From Olivibacter jilunii (GTDB lineage: Bacteria > Bacteroidota > Bacteroidia > Sphingobacteriales > Sphingobacteriaceae): a stretch of DNA of 64,000 nucleotides. The notes under the pieces are model-generated. The model made no database searches. It saw nothing but the letters and a program-made list of their open reading frames with translations, and was not told where the DNA came from. The stretch is from the NCBI RefSeq assembly GCF_900607235.1, contig NZ_LR027849.1, positions 124,001-188,000 of the forward strand, written 5' to 3'. This document shows positions 1-7,614 of this stretch, one piece after another (within the stretch, counting starts at the first letter, position 1; every line of letters starts with the position of its first letter). Made by a program: the position numbers and the translations under genes.

Positions 1-2082
1 TATTCTGCCGTCTTTCCAAGAATAATCCAAAGCTTGATTAGCTTTTAATAGGTGAACCCCTGTCGGTTTTTCAGCTAAGGCAATATCAAGGTTTATACCA
101 TGCAAATCGTTCGGCTTAAAGTAGGTATTCCCGCTGAAACCAGTTAGGTTGATCAGGTGCAAGATATGCCCTTCTGCCTGAAAATCGACCAAATGATTTG
201 CATCATCATTGCGTGCATATTGTTTCCATATCATTTCTACACGTTCGGGAGCGTCGGTCTTTAATAAGCTTTGGGCTGCTGGATAGATCGCCGATAAGGT
301 GTTTAGAAATATCGCTTTATGTTGCTCATAGCCTTTTAGGTAATAATGGCGCCCAATGGCGGGCACTAGAAGGGCATTTTTTTGTTTTTCAACGGTGTTG
401 ATGGCCAGTGCTTGATGACCGATGGGTTCATGCCCGCCTACAATCTCCGGTGGGCCCGGGCGACCTTTACTAAGGATGGGCAGGTAGTTGCTAACCGATG
501 AACTGAAGGTGTAAAGCGGCATTGGATAGGCTAAATGAATCATTTGCTGACCGCCCAATGTCTTAAAAATGCTGCTGTCATCAACCTGTAGGTAATTGCC
601 GGCGGCATCATGGTTTATTGTTGTTAAAGAGGCTCCAAATTGCGCCTTCAGAAAGGCGGGATGATGTGAAAAAGCAGCTCCGGTTGCAAATAATCGGGTA
701 CCTTTTTTTACGGCAACCGATAAGGCATGTAAATCTAAGCTGTCAAGCGAGGGTATGCCAGGGATAATGATAACTTTATATTGCCCAAGTCTTTCGGTTT
801 GCGCATGGGGGCGGCGGTATTCCATCACATCGAAGGGAATATGGGTCTCTTTTAACATCAGCTGGATGCCTCTGTATTCTTCTCCCTCTGCGCCGTGGGC
901 CCATAAGCTGGGGGAGAGAATCAATACCTTGGCCGTGGAGCGGTAATTGCCATAATAGGGTTCATGTGTTTTATGGAACTGGTAAATGGAACGAATAATG
1001 GGGAAGTTGCGCGGATCGGTATTGTTATTGAATTCGCCCATCATGCTGATATCTAACCCGGATCCATTGGCAATGTTTTCATATAGCCTGATGCGAACTT
1101 CTTCAGGACCTACACTGTTAAAGCGCGATTGAAAGGAAATCTGTTGGATGGATGCATTGCTGATAATGTGCGATGGATAAGAACCCATGGCATTACTGAC
1201 ATTGTCTGATGCATTGTAAGGCCAATAAGGGAGGCTGGTATTACTTTGCGATTCGTGGCGGATAATATCTACATATTGATCGGTGTAGGTGCAAATAGCG
1301 ACGGCTGGATTTTTGGTTTTAACCAGTTTGTGTAATCGCTGTGCCCAGTCGTCTAAAGTCATCTGTTTAAAGGCCTGGTACTTTTTAAATACGGGGTCTT
1401 GTGTGTCTTCTTTTTCCGGTAAATCCATGCCACTGAATGCTTTAAAACGTTTCTGATCATAGGGGTTGTGATCGATACCGTAGTACTTTCCGATGTAAGC
1501 ATTGTTGGTTTGATAACCGGGCATGTTCAGAAAAATACCATCAATGGGAAAGCGGTCCATGATTTCGCTTACGATTTCAAACGACTTTTCCTGTACATAA
1601 GGCGCATTGATAGATACGACGTAAATATCATCATTAAACATACGTTCTCCTTTGTTAGATAGGTAGCACCAATCGGGATGCGCTTCAAAAACGGATTTAT
1701 GTAATCTGCTGAAATCTACGCGTACGATGACACGGATGCCCTGTGCATGGCAACGATCAATGATTTCGCCCAATAGGGTGTCGGTGGCATAGGGATTTCG
1801 ATAATGATAGGGGAGCGCGGTGGGGTAAAAGGCCATGATGCCACCGGCGTTGATGATCAACGTGTTGGCTGATGCTTCAACGAGTTGGTCTACAAAGGCC
1901 TTCGGTTCGATACGTTCGGCGGTAAAGGCAGGAAGATTTGTTTGAATAACCCGCAGGTTATTGCGGCTCCACCAGGGGGTATCGGCTGTTTGGCCTGAGG
2001 CTATACCCTGGCTTATAAATAACAGTATGAGAAAGATGAAATGATAAGATGTGTTTAAATTCTTTGCGGATACGCTCATCAT
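1..2082 (-). CDS. Secreted glycosidase-like protein with beta-galactosidase-trimerisation-like domain (3' end missing)
   Basis: The minus-strand frame stays open from an ATG ATG pair at 2082 to the left edge, 694 codons, so the C-terminus lies outside the window. The N-terminus has a signal peptide (hydrophobic FIFLILLFIS, residues about 16-25, then ASGQ). Residues about 40-370 read as a TIM-barrel glycosidase-like domain (AFVDQLVEASANTLIINAGG; then FPIDGIFLNMPGYQ). Residues about 390-600 resemble the beta-galactosidase trimerisation/glutaminase-like domain (KVLILSPSLWAHG, VIIIPGIPSLD). Similar proteins in Bacteroidota are annotated as putative glycosyl hydrolases; activity and substrate are unknown. 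It probably acts in the periplasm or at the cell surface on glycans. The first ATG is chosen because it directly precedes the signal peptide. No clear promoter is seen; TAACTTTA upstream on the minus strand is a weak -7 candidate. Confidence 0.75.
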   Translation of the reverse strand, partial: MMSVSAKNLNTSYHFIFLILLFISQGIASGQTADTPWWSRNNLRVIQTNLPAFTAERIEPKAFVDQLVEASANTLIINAGGIMAFYPTALPYHYRNPYATDTLLGEIIDRCHAQGIRVIVRVDFSRLHKSVFEAHPDWCYLSNKGERMFNDDIYVVSINAPYVQEKSFEIVSEIMDRFPIDGIFLNMPGYQTNNAYIGKYYGIDHNPYDQKRFKAFSGMDLPEKEDTQDPVFKKYQAFKQMTLDDWAQRLHKLVKTKNPAVAICTYTDQYVDIIRHESQSNTSLPYWPYNASDNVSNAMGSYPSHIISNASIQQISFQSRFNSVGPEEVRIRLYENIANGSGLDISMMGEFNNNTDPRNFPIIRSIYQFHKTHEPYYGNYRSTAKVLILSPSLWAHGAEGEEYRGIQLMLKETHIPFDVMEYRRPHAQTERLGQYKVIIIPGIPSLDSLDLHALSVAVKKGTRLFATGAAFSHHPAFLKAQFGASLTTINHDAAGNYLQVDDSSIFKTLGGQQMIHLAYPMPLYTFSSSVSNYLPILSKGRPGPPEIVGGHEPIGHQALAINTVEKQKNALLVPAIGRHYYLKGYEQHKAIFLNTLSAIYPAAQSLLKTDAPERVEMIWKQYARNDDANHLVDFQAEGHILHLINLTGFSGNTYFKPNDLHGINLDIALAEKPTGVHLLKANQALDYSWKDGRI

Positions 2083-2263
2083 AATTAGTTTAAAGGGCTA
2101 TACGTCATTTCTGACCTTGGGCTTTAGATTTATTGCTAGATTGGTAAAGTTAATAAATTTGAAGGTTTTTTCTTTGTATAATTATGCTGGTTACTTTCAA
2201 AGGCACTTTTAGTTTCTGTCGCTTTTCAGGGTAGGATGAAAGAGGATTGTTGCCATTACATTG

Positions 2264-2278
2264 GTTTGATTTTTGTAA
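2264..2278 (+). promoter_or_regulatory. Candidate AraC half-site upstream of its own gene
   Basis: GTTTGATTTTTGTAA lies 9 bp before the AraC start codon. It differs by one base from the half-site at 3170-3184 in front of the neighbouring SDR and from the one at 28744-28758 in front of the HbpS-like gene. Autoregulation is inferred. No second 21-bp-spaced copy is obvious here. Confidence 0.45.
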
Positions 2279-2287
2279 TTTTAGGAC

Positions 2288-3175
2288 ATGGAAAGAATTG
2301 ATATGAACCACTTCCTGCGCTCGCAAAATAAATTGGTGAATAAGGATTTGGGTAATTTCAACCTTTTTTGGGTACAGGAATTGGATACGTGCTCCGTACA
2401 GCCTATTCCTTACAACCGACGGGATTTTTACAAAATAAACTTGCTCAAGGGCGCGTATACAATTCATCTCGCAGATAAAACCTATGAAATTCAAAAGCGG
2501 GGTTTGTTCTTTGGCAATCCTTCTTATCCCTATAACTGGATTCCGAAGGGAGCGGATTCGCACAGTGGGGTGTATTGTATTTTTAACAAAGAGTTTTTTC
2601 ATCATTTTGGCAATATCGACTCTTACCAAATGTTTCGGCCTGAAGGGGATAATGTTATTGAATTGACGGAAGGGTTGTACGATGAAATTGAAGCTATTTT
2701 TGAGAAAATGGACGTGGCTTTCCGATCGGCGTATCAACATAAATATGATAAAATCCGGAATTTGATTTTTGAGGTGTTACACAGTGTCAATGAAGTGTCT
2801 ACTAAAGAAACACGGATTAACCGGCACGATGCAGCCGCTAGCAGGATTACCGGCTCATTTTTGGAGTTATTGGAAAGACAGTTTCCGCTTGAATTGAAAA
2901 ACCAGCAGGTGCCCCTTCGGAACGCAGCGGATTTTGCGGATACGCTAGCGATTCACGAAAACTACTTGAACAGGGTTTTGAAAAAAACGATGGGAAGTAC
3001 AACTACCCAGTTAATACAGCAACGCTTCTTACAGGAGGCGCGCGTTCTCATCAAGCATAGTTCCATTGATATTTCGGAAATTGCCTATCTCTTGGGCTTT
3101 AAAGAAGTTAGCCATTTTTCCAACTTTTTCAAGAAATATGAAGGGCTTTCGCCATTGCAATACCGAAAGGTTTGA
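2288..3175 (+). CDS. AraC-family transcriptional regulator
   Basis: A 295-residue regulator. The N-terminal two thirds form a cupin-like ligand-binding domain (RRDFYKINLLKGAYTIHLAD, about residues 40-60). The C-terminal 100 residues carry the double helix-turn-helix of the AraC/XylS family (FADTLAIHENYLNRVLKK; then ISEIAYLLGFKEVSHFSNFFKKYEG). It belongs to the same subfamily as the regulator at 27772-28710, sharing the RRDFYKI motif. It sits 84 bp upstream of an SDR gene whose promoter carries 21-bp-spaced repeats; the first repeat overlaps this gene's stop codon. Control of that SDR is likely. The start is ATG 2288, with ATG 2303 as an alternative. The inducer is unknown. Confidence 0.9.
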   Translation: MERIDMNHFLRSQNKLVNKDLGNFNLFWVQELDTCSVQPIPYNRRDFYKINLLKGAYTIHLADKTYEIQKRGLFFGNPSYPYNWIPKGADSHSGVYCIFNKEFFHHFGNIDSYQMFRPEGDNVIELTEGLYDEIEAIFEKMDVAFRSAYQHKYDKIRNLIFEVLHSVNEVSTKETRINRHDAAASRITGSFLELLERQFPLELKNQQVPLRNAADFADTLAIHENYLNRVLKKTMGSTTTQLIQQRFLQEARVLIKHSSIDISEIAYLLGFKEVSHFSNFFKKYEGLSPLQYRKV

Positions 3176-3205
3176 TTTTCGTAAATGATGGTTTGCTTTC
3201 TGTAA
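3170..3205 (+). promoter_or_regulatory. AraC-type direct-repeat operator upstream of SDR
   Basis: Two half-sites, GTTTGATTTTCGTAA (3170-3184) and GTTTGCTTTCTGTAA (3191-3205), are spaced exactly 21 bp, two helical turns, as usual for AraC-family activators. A near-consensus Bacteroidota -7 box, GAACTTTG, follows at 3227-3234, so the proximal half-site sits near the -35 position. The SDR start codon is at 3260. Confidence 0.65.
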
Positions 3206-3259
3206 AAAAATGGCTTAACGATCCACGAACTTTGTCGTGTAAATAATACGTATAAAATT

Positions 3260-4063
3260 ATGACAAAGAACTGGTTTATCACAGGCACATCAAGCGGTAT
3301 TGGCCGTATTCTTACCGAGCACTTATTGGCATCCGGGCATACTGTTTTTGCGACACTACGGCAAACGGAACAATTGTTGGAATTGAAAGAAAGATATCCT
3401 AAACAACTCCATGTTGGTTATTTAGAACTGACAGATACAGAGAGTATTCATAATGCAGTGGAAGCAGCGCTGGCGGAAATGGGACGAATAGATGTTGCGG
3501 TGAGCAATGCCGGACTGGGTGTTTTCGGAGCGGTGGAAGAATTGGATGATCATGTCATCTCGAAGCAGATTGAAGTCAATTTGTTAGGATCAATCCGATT
3601 GATAAAAGCACTGATTCCGGTAATGCGTCAACAGCGGGATGGGGGGCATATTATACAGGTGTCTTCAGAAGGCGGTCAGATTGCTTATCCGGGCTTCAGC
3701 TTGTATCATGCATCTAAATGGGGAATAGAGGGCTTCATCGAGTCGACCGCACAGGATGTACGACCTTTTAATATTAGGTTTACAATTGCCGAACCGGGGC
3801 CAACGGGAACTAACTTCGGCAGTAGCCTGCTCATAGCGCCTGCTTTGGATGTATACCAAGACACACCGGTAAACGATCTACGCAAATTTATCGATGAGGG
3901 TTTTGGTGAACTGGACAATGTGCATGATGTTGCGCAAGCTATAATCGATTGTGCCGTCCATGCGCAACCTCCGTTTAGATTGCCGATCGGAAAAGTGGCC
4001 ATACAACATGTTCAGGACGGATTACAAAAACGCTTAGACGCTGTGCGTAGCGCTATACAGTAA
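3260..4063 (+). CDS. SDR-family NAD(P)-dependent oxidoreductase
   Basis: A 267-residue classical short-chain dehydrogenase/reductase. The cofactor motif TGTSSGIG is at residues 8-15, SNAG at 82-85, the catalytic Ser at about 135, and YHASK (Tyr149/Lys153) completes the active site. An Arg after the glycine motif region (ATLRQ, residue 34) suggests NADP(H) preference. It is a soluble cytoplasmic enzyme; substrate unknown. It follows the AraC gene and its operator, and converges with the ABC permease gene that ends 13 bp away. Confidence 0.9.
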   Translation: MTKNWFITGTSSGIGRILTEHLLASGHTVFATLRQTEQLLELKERYPKQLHVGYLELTDTESIHNAVEAALAEMGRIDVAVSNAGLGVFGAVEELDDHVISKQIEVNLLGSIRLIKALIPVMRQQRDGGHIIQVSSEGGQIAYPGFSLYHASKWGIEGFIESTAQDVRPFNIRFTIAEPGPTGTNFGSSLLIAPALDVYQDTPVNDLRKFIDEGFGELDNVHDVAQAIIDCAVHAQPPFRLPIGKVAIQHVQDGLQKRLDAVRSAIQ

Positions 4064-4076
4064 AAAAACCATTTAC

Positions 4077-6437
4077 TTACTCATCCCTTAATGAATCAAT
4101 CGGATTGGCTATTGCCGCTTTAATGGCTTGTGAACTCACAGTGAGTAAAGCCAGTATAAGCGCCCCCAATCCTGCGATGATAAATAAACCCCAACCGAGG
4201 GAAATACGGTACGTGTAAGCTTCCAGGAATTTATCCATCGCCCAATAGGCAATTGGAAAAGCTACCAAACAAGAAATGATGACTAACCAGGCAAATTCTT
4301 TGGACAGCAAGCGTGTAATGGAAAAAACCGACGCACCGAGTACTTTGCGGACTCCAATTTCTTTCGTCCGATTTTCGGCCATATAGGCGGCAAGTCCAAA
4401 TAAACCCAGGCAGGAAATAAAGATGGTGAGAAAAGCAAATAAAGCTGCCATGGTGCCGGTTTGCTCGGATTCCTTGAATTTAGCGGCGTAAGCTTTGTCT
4501 ACAAAGTTGTAGGCGAAAGGATAATTGGGGTTGTAGCGCTTAAAAATGGCTTCTGTTTTAGCAAGCGCAGTAGCCGTAGATAAGGCAGGATTGAACTTGA
4601 TATGCATGACGTTAAACCATCCTTTCGCTCCTTCGATGACAGCAGGTTCCACGGGTTCATAGGGTGAACGCGAAATAAAATCGGCCACCACCCCCACTAC
4701 GTGCCATTCAATGCCATTATCTTTGATCAACTGGCCAATGGGGTCTTTGAAGCCCATAAGTCTTACGGCTGATTCATTTAAAAGGATGGCTGTGGAATCG
4801 GTAGGGTACTGCGTCAGGTCCATGTCCCTACCGGCCACTAAACGAAGACCGGCTGTTTTTACAATGTGCTCGTCAGCACACATACGGTCGATAAGTGTTT
4901 TATCGTTTGGTGCTTTTCCCTGCCACCAAAATCCATTACTGTTACTCCAACTTTCGGTAATTGGAGAATTGGATCGCGTGACCGATACGGCTACACCTCC
5001 TTGGAGCAGCTCATTTTTGATCAGCTTGCTGTTCTTGGCGACCTCGCCCTCCTCCGAAATATAAACGACATTGTTTTTGTCATAACCATTTTCCCTGTCT
5101 TTTGCGTATTGGATTTGTTTATGAACAGCCAAGGTGCTTATAATAAGAATGATGGCAATTGTGAACTGAATAACTACCAGGATTTTACGAAGACTAAAAG
5201 TGGCTTTTGCTTGTTTAAAGGTGCCTTTTAACACCTTAACAGGCTGAAAGGAGGAAAGGAAAAATGCCGGGAAACTGCCGGCGAGCAAGCCTGTTATTAA
5301 AATAAAGCCTACGGCGTTTAACCAAAACTGGAAATGACCAAAATCAACAGCTAAACGCCTGCTGATTAAATTGCCGAAGGAGGGTAGGGCTAACCAGGTA
5401 ATAAACAGGGCGATGACGCCGGAGATGGCGGCAATCAAAATGGATTCGCTTAAAAACTGGCCGATCAGCGACACGCGATAGGCGCCCGCTACTTTTCGGA
5501 TGCCGACTTCCTTGGCCCGTTTCTCACTTCGGGCGGTGCTAATGTTCATGAAGTTAATGCAGGCAATTACTAAGATGAAAACGGCGATCAGCGTGAAGAG
5601 GTTGACCATATCAATGCGCCCGCCCACTATCTTTCCATTTTCAAATTTGGAGCGGAGCCACCAGTCGGGGAGTGCATGCAGCAGGACTTCCGTGTCTTCC
5701 TCCGGTCCATTATGCCGCTTGGTGATGTCCTTAATCTTCCTGTCCATTGCCTCTTTGCTAATGCCCGGATTTAATTCTACATAGGTCTGCACGGAATTGT
5801 TGCTCCAGTAGTCGTCACTATAACCGATCTTTTCCATGTATTTCCAGGGAAGCAGGAACTCCACGTCTGTGAACCGGGTATTGCCGGGCATATCGGCTAG
5901 AACACCGGAGACGGTCACTACATCTACACTATCTATTTTGAGCGTCTTCCCCAGTGCTTCTTCTTTGCCAAATAAGCGTTTAGCCAGGCTTTGGCTAATG
6001 ACAATTTCGGTGGGGGTTTTTAAGATATGCTCTTTATCGCCTTCCAGCAACGGAAAATCGAACATGGAAAGGAAAGCGGAATCAACGAAGGCGCCCTGAC
6101 CCTTTAGTTTCTTGTCGCCCACGGAGAACAGAAAACTATTATCGGAGTAGCGGCTGTAATGGGCTATTTCCGGAAATTCCGCTTTGGCGGCCGGCCCTAA
6201 AGGCTTGGGCGTGTAGAACCACACCTGAAGTTTATCGCCCCAATTGGCTCGGTTTCCTACTAAAAAGAGTTGGTCTTTTTTATGGTGAAATAGGTCAAAA
6301 CTCCGTTCGTTTTGTACCCAGGAAAGGATCAACATGGCAGCTGCCATACCGATAGCCAAGCCTGTTATGTTCAAGATGGAATACCCTTTGTTTTTAAGTA
6401 GATTGCGCCAAGCAATTTTGATGTAGTTCTTTATCAT
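4077..6437 (-). CDS. FtsX-like (MacB-type) ABC transporter permease
   Basis: A 786-residue inner-membrane protein with the Bacteroidota double FtsX layout. It has an N-terminal membrane segment (GYSILNITGLAIGMAAAMLILSW), a large periplasmic MacB_PCD-like domain, three membrane helices near residues 285-420 after STARSEKRAKEVGIRKVAGA, a second periplasmic domain, and three C-terminal helices after MAENRTKEIGVRKVLGAS. No ATP-binding subunit is encoded anywhere in this window, so it must pair with one elsewhere or act without a linked one. The roles of such permeases in Bacteroidota are mostly unknown; MacB relatives transduce force to export or lipoprotein-handling systems. It is preceded by tandem TGTTCG-N4-CGNACA palindromes like the permeases at 32290 and 36164. 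Confidence 0.9.
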   Translation of the reverse strand: MIKNYIKIAWRNLLKNKGYSILNITGLAIGMAAAMLILSWVQNERSFDLFHHKKDQLFLVGNRANWGDKLQVWFYTPKPLGPAAKAEFPEIAHYSRYSDNSFLFSVGDKKLKGQGAFVDSAFLSMFDFPLLEGDKEHILKTPTEIVISQSLAKRLFGKEEALGKTLKIDSVDVVTVSGVLADMPGNTRFTDVEFLLPWKYMEKIGYSDDYWSNNSVQTYVELNPGISKEAMDRKIKDITKRHNGPEEDTEVLLHALPDWWLRSKFENGKIVGGRIDMVNLFTLIAVFILVIACINFMNISTARSEKRAKEVGIRKVAGAYRVSLIGQFLSESILIAAISGVIALFITWLALPSFGNLISRRLAVDFGHFQFWLNAVGFILITGLLAGSFPAFFLSSFQPVKVLKGTFKQAKATFSLRKILVVIQFTIAIILIISTLAVHKQIQYAKDRENGYDKNNVVYISEEGEVAKNSKLIKNELLQGGVAVSVTRSNSPITESWSNSNGFWWQGKAPNDKTLIDRMCADEHIVKTAGLRLVAGRDMDLTQYPTDSTAILLNESAVRLMGFKDPIGQLIKDNGIEWHVVGVVADFISRSPYEPVEPAVIEGAKGWFNVMHIKFNPALSTATALAKTEAIFKRYNPNYPFAYNFVDKAYAAKFKESEQTGTMAALFAFLTIFISCLGLFGLAAYMAENRTKEIGVRKVLGASVFSITRLLSKEFAWLVIISCLVAFPIAYWAMDKFLEAYTYRISLGWGLFIIAGLGALILALLTVSSQAIKAAIANPIDSLRDE

Positions 6438-6466
6438 ACCGAGCCCTTTAATTGAATATTAACTAA

Positions 6467-6482
6467 ACATAAATGGAGCCAT
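6467..6482 (-). promoter_or_regulatory. Weak sigma-54-like -24/-12 element
   Basis: On the minus strand the bases read ATGGC-N7-ATGT, a degenerate match to TTGGC-N7-TTGC. Its value lies in position. It starts 53 bases after the proximal palindrome (6535-6550), almost exactly as in the two other permease promoters (54 bases). Confidence 0.4.
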
Positions 6483-6534
6483 AATTTTATCAATTTGATT
6501 ATTAGTTGTTTGTGTCTTTGGTTTTAACAGCAAG

Positions 6535-6571
6535 TGTTCGTTTTCGAACAGTGATTGTTCATTGGCGCACA
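6535..6571 (-). promoter_or_regulatory. Tandem palindromes (candidate enhancer sites) of ABC permease gene
   Basis: Two 16-bp palindromes: TGTTCGTTTTCGAACA (6535-6550, perfect) and TGTTCATTGGCGCACA (6556-6571), starting 21 bp apart. The proximal one lies 97 bp upstream of the permease start codon. The same pair is seen upstream of the permeases at 32290 and 36164. This suits a dimeric sigma-54 enhancer-binding protein of the NtrC type; none is encoded in this window. Confidence 0.65.
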
Positions 6572-6578
6572 GCTTTCA

Positions 6579-6618
6579 TCTCACTTTACCTTGATGCAAA
6601 GTGAGACAAACATCAAGG
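6579..6618. other. Interleaved inverted repeats able to form an H-type pseudoknot
   Basis: TCTCACTTT (6579-6587) pairs with AAAGTGAGA (6598-6606). The loop of that hairpin, CCTTGATG (6589-6596), pairs perfectly with CATCAAGG (6611-6618). The two stems interleave as in an H-type pseudoknot. Function is unknown. It may be an RNA element, or DNA inverted repeats of a decayed mobile element. Confidence 0.5.
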
Positions 6619-6656
6619 CTGTCCAGTTCTCGCTAAAAATTCGATTTCATACCCGC

Positions 6657-6761
6657 CGTTATGCGGAGCCGCCCCATATCTCAATCCTTTCCTTCGCTTT
6701 TTCGCATAACGTTTTTTCGGCCCTTCCAATCGAATTTTCTTTACGCTCACCCTGGAAGGCC
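6657..6761. repeat. Structured intergenic patch with two further inverted repeats
   Basis: CGTTATGCG (6657-6665) and CGCATAACG (6703-6711) are perfect 9-bp arms, followed by six T. GGCCCTTCCA (6719-6728) and TGGAAGGCC (6753-6761) form another pair with one bulge. The minus strand of about 6612-6800 is open in one frame, very rich in Lys/Arg, without a start codon. Together with the pseudoknot this fills most of the 530-bp gap between the permease and the Crp-like gene. It may be a mobile-element remnant. 6800-6915 shows nothing I can name. Confidence 0.35.
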
Positions 6762-6919
6762 GTCCTTCCCTAGGCGCTACAGCCCCTTTGCATTGAGGTT
6801 CTGAAATGCTTAAATGGCCTTGGACGATATTGAAGCAACGAGCAGCGACATCAAAATAAAAAAAATGTTCTTTTAAACAGGTTCCTAGCCATTGATAAAT
6901 TAGGCAGCGAAAAAACTTT

Positions 6920-6933
6920 TTACCATATGGTAA
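6920..6933 (+). promoter_or_regulatory. Palindromic operator TTACCATATGGTAA upstream of Crp-like gene
   Basis: A perfect 14-bp palindrome lies 34 bp before the start codon of the Crp-like regulator. Near-identical TTACCAAATGGTAA at 7547-7560 stands before the next gene, an SDR. In both cases a T-run precedes the site and TTCCTC follows within 12 bases. The half-site TTACC-N4-GGTAA suits a Crp/Fnr-type dimer. Confidence 0.6.
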
Positions 6934-6967
6934 GCGGATTCCTCATAATAAGTTCGAAATTTAAAGT

Positions 6968-7537
6968 ATGAAAGAGTTTATCAACTACGTATTACAGTTT
7001 GGAAATTTGAACAAACAGCAAATCGATTTCATTCTGAGCAAAGCGGAAACGTTGGAACTTCATAAGGATGACTATTTTTCGGAAGCTGGAAAGATCCCCA
7101 GACACGTTGGGTTTATTCTTGAAGGGATCGTTCGTTTCTGCTATTACAACAACAAAGGCGAAGAGATCACACACTCATTCGTAGACGAGAACAATTTTGT
7201 TTCTGACCAACAAAAGTTTGAGGCACAAGTGGTGGCCTCCGATTATGTACAGGCCGTTACACCTTGCAAAATGCTCGTTTTTTCAAAGAAAAGTTGGGAC
7301 GAGATCGGCAATACGATTGTTGGCTGGGACGCTATTATAACTCAGATTACAAAAAATTGTTTGTTAAAAGCGATTGAAAGAAGGAGCCCACTGGTTTCTG
7401 AGGATGCAACTACGCGCTATTTATCGTTCATTGAACAATTTCCCGGTCTTGTTAACCGTGTGCCGCTTTCTCATGTCGCTTCTTATCTTGGGATCACTCA
7501 ACAATCCTTGAGCCGAATACGAAGAAATATCCGTTGA
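6968..7537 (+). CDS. Crp/Fnr-family transcriptional regulator
   Basis: A 189-residue protein with an N-terminal cyclic-nucleotide-binding-like barrel (residues about 20-115; IPRHVGFILEGIVRFCYYNNKGEEITHSF) and a short C-terminal winged helix (VPLSHVASYLGITQQSLSRIRRNIR, about 164-189). This Bacteroidota subgroup lacks the residues usually needed for cAMP, so the ligand is uncertain. Its own promoter and that of the SDR 77 bp downstream share a palindrome, which suggests autoregulation plus control of the SDR. The start ATG follows TAAGTTCG (6949-6956), a poor -7 match. Confidence 0.88.
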   Translation: MKEFINYVLQFGNLNKQQIDFILSKAETLELHKDDYFSEAGKIPRHVGFILEGIVRFCYYNNKGEEITHSFVDENNFVSDQQKFEAQVVASDYVQAVTPCKMLVFSKKSWDEIGNTIVGWDAIITQITKNCLLKAIERRSPLVSEDATTRYLSFIEQFPGLVNRVPLSHVASYLGITQQSLSRIRRNIR

Positions 7538-7546
7538 GCGCACTTT

Positions 7547-7560
7547 TTACCAAATGGTAA
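7547..7560 (+). promoter_or_regulatory. Palindromic operator TTACCAAATGGTAA upstream of SDR
   Basis: The second copy of the Crp-like operator, 13 of 14 bases identical to that at 6920-6933, 54 bp before the SDR start codon. It lies between the regulator stop (7537) and the SDR. Confidence 0.6.
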
Positions 7561-7614
7561 ATGCTTCCTCTTTTTTGATACCGAGCTTTGTATCATTAAT
7601 TTAAATGAATAGCA

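Noticed and set aside
2150-2740. 196-residue minus-strand frame opposite the AraC gene
   Set aside because: It lies antisense to a clear AraC coding region, has no domain pattern, and its composition is that of a shadow frame.
3706-4002. 98-residue minus-strand frame opposite the SDR gene
   Set aside because: Fully antisense to well-supported SDR motifs; no promoter or family features.
6657-6711. CGTTATGCG/CGCATAACG repeat as an integron attC site
   Set aside because: The arms are in the wrong order for an attC hairpin, the GTTRRRY consensus is not met and there is no integrase or cassette array.
6555-6773. 72-residue plus-strand frame in the permease/Crp gap
   Set aside because: It runs through the inverted repeats and the enhancer palindrome, shows no protein pattern and has no promoter; a non-coding structured patch is more likely.
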